Shown here: positions 47,826 through 64,000 of the stretch, in pieces
How positions within the stretch are numbered: the first letter of the stretch is position 1
How the letters are laid out: each line of letters begins with the position of its first letter
Assembly: GCF_000243735.2 (NCBI RefSeq)
Contig: NZ_AHMP02000003.1
Span: forward strand, 1,637,001 to 1,701,000
Origin: Leptospira kmetyi serovar Malaysia str. Bejo-Iso9
GTDB taxonomy: Bacteria > Spirochaetota > Leptospiria > Leptospirales > Leptospiraceae
Length of the DNA: 64,000 nucleotides
Reading direction: 5' to 3'
Made by a program: the position numbers and the translations under genes
The notes under the pieces: model-generated
Told to the model about the DNA's origin: nothing
The model's input: only the letters and a program-made list of their open reading frames with translations
Database searches by the model: none

Positions 47826-48200
47826 ATGAAACAGTATATTCTAATATTCTTAATGATTCCGATTCTTTTCTGTCAAAAGGACAAGGAAGAATACGAAAAG
47901 GATCAAACCGTCCGTCTTCTCGCGGGTGCGTTTAACGAAACCCGTTCCGATTGTGTTTATTGCACGGACACGCAGGCGTTTCAAGGAAACTGTTCCTGTT
48001 TTACGAACATTCCTGTTTGGAGTTGTCAAGGTCGTTCTGCGGGACGTCAGAAATCGAACTCGGTGAAAGTTTCCTGCGCGGATCTGACTGCAAAAGGGGT
48101 TTGGACCGATGACCCCGAAAACTCCGGTGCGAAATCCTGTTCCTATTTGACCTGTCCTCCCGAAGCGTATCGGGCCGCGTTCACTCCGGACGGAATTTGA
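47826..48200 (+). CDS. Cys-rich lipoprotein
   Basis: A 124-residue secreted protein. The lipobox IPILFC gives Cys16. The mature part has about ten further Cys in pairs (DCVYCTD, GNCSCF, WSCQG, VSCADL, SCSYLTCPP), so it is either disulfide-rich or metal-binding. AGGAG nine bases before the ATG overlaps the TonB receptor stop, so the two form an operon. No family is recognised. A role in handing the metal to the receptor is inference. Confidence 0.75.
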   Translation: MKQYILIFLMIPILFCQKDKEEYEKDQTVRLLAGAFNETRSDCVYCTDTQAFQGNCSCFTNIPVWSCQGRSAGRQKSNSVKVSCADLTAKGVWTDDPENSGAKSCSYLTCPPEAYRAAFTPDGI

Positions 48201-48220
48201 ATTTCTCGGGATCGTAAGTT

Positions 48221-48249
48221 TGTCGGAGTTCCGACGATCTTGTCGGAAC
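48221..48249. repeat. Dispersed palindrome, one and a half copies
   Basis: TGTCGGAGTTCCGAC at 48221-48235 is followed by a further half-site TGTCGGAAC at 48241-48249. It is the GTCGGA/TCCGAC subtype and lies just after the lipoprotein gene. Confidence 0.5.
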
Positions 48250-48392
48250 ATTCTCGGAAATCCGAAAACCGATTTACAATTTCGCCGAGGATTTCTTTGA
48301 TTTGAAAAGAGCAAACGGCCTCGTTCGTTGCCCGCGTAAAAGCGGCGACGCTTCCAAATCGTTTCTCTTCAATCTAAACGGAGTCGTTTCCC

Positions 48393-48572
48393 ATGCCTTA
48401 CGTAAATCTGCAAGTCGCCGGTCCTCTTACGCGCCAACAAAAAGAGGAAATCGTAAAAGAATTTTCCGAAACCTTACACAGAGTCGCCGGTAAACCTCCC
48501 GCGGTTACCTACATCGTAATCGAAGAAGTCGCCAAAGAAAACTGGGCCGTCGGCGGAAAACTGCTCGAATAA
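48393..48572 (+). CDS. 4-oxalocrotonate tautomerase family protein
   Basis: A 59-residue small tautomerase. The peptide MPYVNLQVAGPLTRQQKEEIV has the catalytic Pro1 exposed after Met removal, and the C-terminal half (AVTYIVIEEVAKENWAVGG) is the family ending with the conserved ENWAVGG. It should form a hexamer and convert enol/keto acids; the physiological substrate is unknown. It is shorter than common length cut-offs and easy to miss. CGGAG lies about 10 bases before the ATG. Confidence 0.88.
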   Translation: MPYVNLQVAGPLTRQQKEEIVKEFSETLHRVAGKPPAVTYIVIEEVAKENWAVGGKLLE

Positions 48573-48629
48573 CTCCGAATCGTTTCGTTAATCCAATAAG
48601 GAGAACGGGACGGTCGTCCCGATCCATTC

Positions 48630-49400
48630 ATGTCCACAATCTTATTTTCGATTTCCAAACTCGTTACGCTCGTATTGTTTCCTTTGTCCTTGGTTCTTGT
48701 GATTCTTCTTTTCGTCGGGGCCAAACTTAGGACCTGGAAGGAAAAATTCTCGGTTTGGATTCCGGTTTTGTTTCTCTGGATCTTATCCACGAGCACGGTT
48801 TCGCAAACCCTCATCCGATCTTTGGAAATTTATTATCCGCCCGTTTCGCTCGAAAAAGTTCCGAAGGCGGACGTCATACTCGTGTTAGGCGGAATGGTTT
48901 CCACATTGAGCGTTCACGACGAACCCGTGGAACTCTACAACAGCGCCGAAAGACTCACCGAAACGGTGCGACTTTACAACGCCAAAAAGGCCCCGAGAAT
49001 TCTATTCTCCGGAGGTTCGGGAAATCTTTTTTATCAGGAAGTCCCCGAGTCGGAACCGGCCGGAAGATTTTTAAAACAGATGGGAATTCCCCATTCTTCC
49101 CTGATCCTGGAATCGAAGAGTAGAAACACGGCGGAGAACAAAAGTTTTGCGGTGGAGTTACTCAAAGAGCACGGTTGGACCTCGGTGATTTTGGTCACTT
49201 CTTCCTTTCATATGAAACGATCCGTGGAAATCTTTCAGGAAAAGGGAATCACGATCATTCCGTATCCCACGGACTTTAGAACGCAGAAATCGGTTCTGAC
49301 CTTGGATAACTTTTTTCCATCCACTTCCTGCCTCGAAAACTCGACGATCTCGATCAAGGAATGGATCGGAATTCTCGTTCATAAGATCCGAAATTCCTGA
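48630..49400 (+). CDS. ElyC/SanA/YdcF family protein (DUF218)
   Basis: A 256-residue membrane protein. Two N-terminal helices (VTLVLFPLSLVLVILLFVGA and FSVWIPVLFLWILSTSTVS) precede the DUF218 domain: ADVILVLGGM, LYNAKKAPRILFSGGSG, ESKSRNTAENKSFAVELL and VTSSFHMKRSVEIFQEKG. ElyC in E. coli affects peptidoglycan-lipid carrier metabolism. A small hairpin (CGGGAC-GTCCCG) lies just upstream at 48606-48621. Confidence 0.9.
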   Translation: MSTILFSISKLVTLVLFPLSLVLVILLFVGAKLRTWKEKFSVWIPVLFLWILSTSTVSQTLIRSLEIYYPPVSLEKVPKADVILVLGGMVSTLSVHDEPVELYNSAERLTETVRLYNAKKAPRILFSGGSGNLFYQEVPESEPAGRFLKQMGIPHSSLILESKSRNTAENKSFAVELLKEHGWTSVILVTSSFHMKRSVEIFQEKGITIIPYPTDFRTQKSVLTLDNFFPSTSCLENSTISIKEWIGILVHKIRNS

Positions 49401-49503
49401 TTCGGGTTTAGAATGGAATAAAACGGGGATATTTCCACTTTTCTCCGTCCGTCCGTTCTGATTTCATGGTCTAAAACAAAAACAATCGATCGGAACTTTA
49501 ACG

Positions 49504-49899
<396 letters not shown>

Positions 49900-49920
49900 A
49901 AAGGATTCCAATTTTCTAAT

Positions 49921-53793
<3,873 letters not shown>

Positions 53794-53823
53794 AATTCCA
53801 TGAAATATAGGCACTCCATTTTC

Positions 53824-53839
53824 CGCAGGAGTTCCTACG
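53824..53839. repeat. Short dispersed palindrome, GTAGGA/TCCTAC type
   Basis: CGCAGGAGTTCCTACG resembles the palindrome family seen elsewhere in this window, with one change in the left arm. Confidence 0.45.
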
Positions 53840-53904
53840 TTTTTTGCGGTTATTTTTTCGTTGAATCGAGGATGTTTTTTATGATATTTGGATTTTTCGT
53901 AAAA

Positions 53905-54009
53905 CTTCCCGCCGCCTAAACTCAGCGATTTGCTCCTATGGTCGCTCGTCACCCACCGCTTTACGTCGCGACCCGTAGGGAGCGATGTATTGAGTTTTCG
54001 GGCGGGGCG
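53905..54009. repeat. Long imperfect inverted repeat (about 40-bp arms)
   Basis: The left arm (53905-53945) ends CTCCTATGGTCGC and the right arm (53968-54009) begins GCGACCCGTAGGGAGCGA. Reverse-complemented, the left arm matches the right arm with few mismatches through GCGACC, TAGG, AGC, TGAGTTT and GGCGG. The arms flank a 22-base loop. The right arm lies ten bases from the stop of the GT-C-like gene. A half-copy exists at 22488. It may be a remnant of a small mobile element or a structured RNA. Confidence 0.65.
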
Positions 54010-54018
54010 CGCTTGATT

Positions 54019-55995
54019 TCACGGAAGAGTTGTCGGAACTCGACCGAAATATTCCCGAATCAAAAGTTGTTTCAATTCTTCGTCGTTCTTATTCGCATAA
54101 GGAAAACCGTAGAGTGTGTTTCGATACGCTTTTAAATCGAACGGATAATAAAAACCTTTTTCGGTTTCGGCCACTGCCTTGAAGTTTCCTTTTCCTAAAA
54201 AAGCGAAGCTTAATATCGTCGCCCAACGTTGTTTCGTCCAAAGTTCCTCTTCGCTTAACAATCGGACTTCGTAATAAAAATGATCAAGCAATGGGTTCGG
54301 AAGCGAAGCCGCGGTTTCCTCGATGTATTCTTTATAACCTTGAGGCAACAGACGAACGTAATGACCCGGAAAACCCTTACCCGGCAGACGCGCCAAAAAC
54401 GGATCGATGATTCCCAAAAGATCGATCCAATGAACCCCCGGCCCTCCGTAATAACCCGCTAAACCGACATTGGTCGTAACGTGCACACGTTGTGCGGGTT
54501 CCACTTCCGTCGCCGCATTTCGTCGGACTCGAATCGACTCGATCGTTTCCGCATTTTCGTTTGTTACGCTTCGCTTGTTTGTTGCGGTAAGTTCGTTCAT
54601 TACTTCGTGTTCGTTTGTTTCTGCGACGGAACCGGGGAAACCGATCTTCTTACCATAAACGGCCCAGGGATGTGTTTCCGGAGTCACCCCTTGTAACCAA
54701 CGTTTTAGGGAAGAATTGTCCTGATACGAAGCCCTTTCGTCCACCACGCCCTTCTCCACTCGAACCGGAGATCTCACAAATGTATAACGAAACGGGCTCG
54801 CCGGGTGCGCCAAAAAATAAAACGCGACAAACGCGCAAAAAACGAATGTTATTTTTTGAATATTCAAATTCGATTGTTCAACACGGAGAACCCCGAAAAG
54901 ACATTGGGAAAAAACGGAAAGAATCAAACAGGTTCCCAAAAATCTCCCCGCCATAAAATCCCCTCCGACCCAAAGGAGATACAAAAACGCGAGTGCGATC
55001 GAACCCGCGTTCAAACCGAGAATCGCGCGTTCTTCTTTCGATAACTTCCATCGAAACTTTAAAAATCGGCGTAGAACCGGACTTGCAAGATCCGCGAAAA
55101 TCCAAAAAAAATGAAGACCGAAAACGAAAATTACGATCGGATCCCATTTCAAACTGATCCGCAGATAATCCCAACCCGCTCCGATTCTTTCCGAAAAACT
55201 CGATAAAACGTTTGTCTTTGCGTAAAAGGTGTTCGGAAAAAAAGAACCGTAATAAACGAGGGAAAATCCAAAATAAAAAACCAAGGGGAATATTCCTAAA
55301 AAGGAATATTTCAAAAATGGAATGCGATTGCCCCGATAGATTCTCCCCAAAATAACAAAACCGGGAAGAATCAAAAACAAACCCAGATCCAAACGGGTCA
55401 AAAGCAAAAGCGCGGATAAAAATCCGATTTCTATCGAGTCTTTTCGAATCGTTTCAATCGGCTTCCTTTCCGACTCCGTCGATTCCTTTTCCGTTTCGAT
55501 CGATTCCCGACCCGCATACAAGGAATAAAACTTAATCTGAAAAATCAAAAGAAGTAAAAATGAAAGAGGATTCTCAAGCCCTGAAGTATTATAATCTATG
55601 AATATTCGAGAAGAAAAAAATACACCGAACGACGAGACGATCCACAAAAGGCCGTTCTTAACCCTCAAAAACGTAAACCAATAAACGGATAAAAAAAGAA
55701 TTCCACAGACAAAAGAAAGCAGATACGCCGAAATAGAAATCTCTCGAACCGCCCACTCGATCGGAATCAACAAAAACAACCAAAGCGGATGCGTAAAGAC
55801 TTGAACCCTTTCGAGAGGATTCCAACGCAAACCGAAACCGTTCAAAAAATTATCGACTACGCGAAACGTGATAAACGAATCGTCGCTCAGCCAAGCGCTT
55901 TGATAAAAAAGAAAGATATAAAGTAAAAGGAAAAAAAGAGAAAGGACGATTCTTCCGGAAATTCTTTTAAAAAAGACGATCGCCGGAAGATCCAT
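54019..55995 (-). CDS. GT-C-like polytopic membrane protein
   Basis: A 658-residue membrane protein with about ten helices, start ATG at 55995 right after hisE. The early periplasmic loop [28 protein letters not shown] then [11 protein letters not shown] resembles the DD-x-FITFR...GLRWNP motif of GT-C glycosyltransferases that use polyprenyl-linked sugars. Two Glu/Thr/Asn-rich inserts are odd: [20 protein letters not shown] (about residue 155-175) and [20 protein letters not shown] (about 465-485). The C-terminal end runs into the dispersed repeat region. The donor and acceptor are unknown. Confidence 0.72.
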   Translation of the reverse strand: MDLPAIVFFKRISGRIVLSLFFLLLYIFLFYQSAWLSDDSFITFRVVDNFLNGFGLRWNPLERVQVFTHPLWLFLLIPIEWAVREISISAYLLSFVCGILFLSVYWFTFLRVKNGLLWIVSSFGVFFSSRIFIDYNTSGLENPLSFLLLLIFQIKFYSLYAGRESIETEKESTESERKPIETIRKDSIEIGFLSALLLLTRLDLGLFLILPGFVILGRIYRGNRIPFLKYSFLGIFPLVFYFGFSLVYYGSFFPNTFYAKTNVLSSFSERIGAGWDYLRISLKWDPIVIFVFGLHFFWIFADLASPVLRRFLKFRWKLSKEERAILGLNAGSIALAFLYLLWVGGDFMAGRFLGTCLILSVFSQCLFGVLRVEQSNLNIQKITFVFCAFVAFYFLAHPASPFRYTFVRSPVRVEKGVVDERASYQDNSSLKRWLQGVTPETHPWAVYGKKIGFPGSVAETNEHEVMNELTATNKRSVTNENAETIESIRVRRNAATEVEPAQRVHVTTNVGLAGYYGGPGVHWIDLLGIIDPFLARLPGKGFPGHYVRLLPQGYKEYIEETAASLPNPLLDHFYYEVRLLSEEELWTKQRWATILSFAFLGKGNFKAVAETEKGFYYPFDLKAYRNTLYGFPYANKNDEELKQLLIREYFGRVPTTLP

Positions 55996-55996
55996 T

Positions 55997-56275
55997 TTAA
56001 GAATGGCGTTTGCGAAGTTCTTCCACGATGTCTTGCAGAGAAATTCCCTGTTCGACGAGCAACACTTGCAGATGAAACAGAAGATCGGCGGCTTCGTGTG
56101 TGAGTTCTTTTTTGTCGGAATTCTTAGCCGCGATGATGACCTCACCGGCCTCTTCCCCGACTTTTTTGAGAATTCGATCCACCCCGCCTCGGAATAAATC
56201 CGCGGTATAAGATTTATCGGGAAGATCCTGTTTTCTTTTTTTTAGAATGCTTTCCAACTGTAATAAAAATTCCAT
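55997..56275 (-). CDS. hisE: Phosphoribosyl-ATP pyrophosphatase HisE
   Basis: A 92-residue enzyme for the second step of histidine synthesis (PR-ATP to PR-AMP). Signatures are [15 protein letters not shown] and [14 protein letters not shown] with the metal-binding Glu residues. It is the stand-alone form, not fused to HisI. One base separates its stop from the GT-C-like start. Confidence 0.95.
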   Translation of the reverse strand: MEFLLQLESILKKRKQDLPDKSYTADLFRGGVDRILKKVGEEAGEVIIAAKNSDKKELTHEAADLLFHLQVLLVEQGISLQDIVEELRKRHS

Positions 56276-56364
56276 GAGTCCGGGTTTCCTTTACAAAATC
56301 TGCCCCTAGTTTTCCGGGACTCATGTTCTCCGACAACCGTATTTTTGGGATTCTTCCAAAAGAA

Positions 56365-56382
56365 AACGCTCGCTAAAGCGTT
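56365..56382. other. Hairpin AACGCT-CGCTAA-AGCGTT
   Basis: A 6-bp stem with a 6-base loop, 18 bases before the TTG of the thioredoxin/TPR gene. It could be a leader hairpin or chance. Confidence 0.3.
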
Positions 56383-56400
56383 CGCAAAAGAGTCTGATGA

Positions 56401-57228
<828 letters not shown>

Positions 57229-57234
57229 AATATT

Positions 57235-58620
<1,386 letters not shown>

Positions 58621-58622
58621 CT

Positions 58623-60846
<2,224 letters not shown>

Positions 60847-60850
<4 letters not shown>

Positions 60851-61959
60851 TGAATTTTCAATGTGGATAAGGAGATGATCGCGAGAATGACCGCGATGAT
60901 CCAGAAACGGATCACGATCTTGGTTTCTTTCACGCCGCCCAACTCGAAGTGATGGTGCAAAGGAGCCATCTTAAAGATTCTTTTGCCGGTGAGTTTAAAC
61001 GAACCGACTTGAAGAATCACAGAAAGCGCTTCGCTGACAAAGATCGCACCTAAGATCAAAAGAAGAATTTCCTTTTTCAAAAGAATGACGACCATCCCGA
61101 GAGTCGCTCCCAAAAAGAGAGAACCTGTATCGCCCATAAACACCTGAGCCGGATGCGCGTTGAACCAAAGAAAACCCAAAAGAGCTCCCGCAAGAGCGGA
61201 AAGAAAAACGGAATATTCGTGAGCGCCCGGAAGATACGGAATGTTCAAGTAATTCGCGACGATCGGAGTTCCGGAAAAATACGCGATGATTCCGAGAGTT
61301 ACCACTGCGATCGCGACGGTTCCGGTCGCGAGTCCGTCCAAACCGTCCGTAAGATTTACGGCGTGCGAAGAACCGATGATCACGATGATCGAAAAGGGAA
61401 TTGCAAGAACGCCTAACGCGATCACGGGGCCTTTTACGAACGGAAAAAACAGATCCGTCAGATGAAAAGGAATTTTACCGGAATGTCCGAACGGGGTCAC
61501 ACCCGTATAATAAAAGAATAATATACAAAAAGCCAGAGAGATCAGAATCGAAAGAACGAACTTGGTTCTCGCGCGCATTCCCCCCTTGATCTTTTTGACG
61601 GACTTCATATAATCGTCCGCAAAACCCAAGGCGGAAAAACAAAGAGAAAAACCGGCGAGCATAAGAACATTCAAATTCTTTAAATTACCCCAGAGCAGAA
61701 CCGAAAGCAAAAGCGAACCGATGATCAAAAGACCGCCCATCGTCGGCGTTCCCTTCTTCGCTTCGTGGGATTTAGGACCGTCGTCCCGAACCGATTCCCT
61801 AAACTTCAAACCGTATAAAAAGTCGATGACCTTATGTCCGAGCCAAAACGTAACGAGCATGGAAGTCAAACCCGCCATCAACGCGCGGAAGGTAACGTAA
61901 CTGAAAATCCGAAGAGAATCCAAGTGATTGAAGTAAAGATCGTAGAGATAATAAAACAT
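60847..61959 (-). CDS. mraY: Phospho-MurNAc-pentapeptide transferase MraY
   Basis: A 370-residue, ten-helix enzyme that makes lipid I from UDP-MurNAc-pentapeptide and undecaprenyl phosphate. The signatures are [41 protein letters not shown] and the HHHFELGG loop; [10 protein letters not shown] is also present. It overlaps ftsW by four bases and follows murE by 56 bases. Confidence 0.97.
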
Positions 61960-62015
61960 TTTGCCTGCCCTGTTTTCAAAAAAACGGAGTGTTCTTTTTT
62001 TGTATCGGAGAATTT

Positions 62016-63960
<1,945 letters not shown>

Positions 63961-64000
63961 CTATTCTTCCTCTTCCTCGAAATCTTCCTTTCTATATTTT
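63961..64000 (-). CDS. 3' end of upstream gene, probably rsmH (partial)
   Basis: The last 12 codons of a gene that continues past the window, ending KYRKEDFEEEE-E before a TAG. The stop abuts the ftsL-like start codon directly. In dcw clusters rsmH (16S rRNA m4C1402 methyltransferase) usually precedes ftsL, so rsmH is the likely identity, but 12 codons are too few to prove it. Confidence 0.5.
   Translation of the reverse strand, partial: KYRKEDFEEEEE

Overview
The window reads as a chromosomal segment of a Leptospira species (Spirochaetes), probably a higher-GC member of the pathogenic clade. The evidence is the mix of genes: a DUF1574-type protein next to an MBOAT acyltransferase, several lipoproteins with loose spirochaetal lipoboxes, a DUF1566-type C-terminus on a periplasmic protein, a LytR/CpsA/Psr-like gene directly before rsfS, and a MurE with the meso-DAP type DNPR motif. 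GC content looks to be in the low-to-mid forties per cent (judged by eye, not computed), above L. interrogans. I see no rRNA, tRNA, CRISPR array, insertion sequence or prophage. Coding density is high and most genes are single or in short operons.

Layout. 1-5.3 kb: typA, an ankyrin/TPR protein and a small unknown, all on the minus strand. 5.5-12.5 kb: a molybdopterin oxidoreductase, a pirin, a lipoprotein, an MFS transporter, an AlkA-like glycosylase, a methyltransferase and a TlpA-like thioredoxin. 12.6-22.2 kb: a periplasmic DUF1566 protein, an acyl-CoA ligase, LCP-like + rsfS, MBOAT + DUF1574, and an NHL-repeat lipoprotein. 22.2-22.65 kb is non-coding and rich in repeats. 22.6-36.4 kb: a YyaL-type protein, a TolC-type protein, a methyltransferase, a hotdog-like protein divergent from a MarR regulator, a cytochrome c peroxidase, an FAD oxidoreductase + ECF41-like sigma factor pair, an alpha/beta hydrolase, a Crp/Fnr regulator, an acyl-CoA dehydrogenase and a CaiB-type CoA-transferase. 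36.7-44.6 kb: a second NHL lipoprotein, an SMR-like membrane protein, a hydrolase, acyltransferase-3, an outer-membrane-like protein + SGNH lipoprotein pair, and an ECF sigma/FecR pair divergent from a secreted protein. 45.1-48.2 kb: a TonB-dependent receptor locus resembling ZnuD. 48.4-53.8 kb: a 4-OT tautomerase, an ElyC/SanA-like protein and a ccmE-ccmF-ccmH-like-ccmI-like cytochrome c maturation operon. 54-57.2 kb: a GT-C-like membrane protein, hisE and a thioredoxin/TPR protein. 57.2-64 kb: a reduced dcw cluster on the minus strand (rsmH end, ftsL, murE, mraY, ftsW, murG, murC).

How the genes connect. The ccm operon would supply haem attachment for the di-haem peroxidase at 28.6 kb. The dcw cluster makes and flips peptidoglycan precursors. 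The MBOAT/DUF1574 pair, acyltransferase-3, the GT-C protein and the LCP-like protein suggest modification of surface glycans. Three regulators sit beside plausible targets: MarR (28.1 kb), ECF41 (30.9 kb) and ECF/FecR (43.0 kb).

The most unusual points are a CcmE whose haem-binding residue is Cys (CxxxY) rather than His, with a CcmH-like partner carrying RCxC instead of RCxxC; a 105-bp imperfect inverted repeat at 53.9 kb with a related half-copy at 22.5 kb; a family of GTCGGA/TCCGAC and GTAGGA/TCCTAC palindromes scattered through the intergenic regions; a small-Cys-protein/TonB receptor/Cys-rich lipoprotein locus; and an ECF/FecR module that shares a small C-terminal-type motif with the divergent secreted protein. 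All functional names are from motif recognition by eye; no database search was run.
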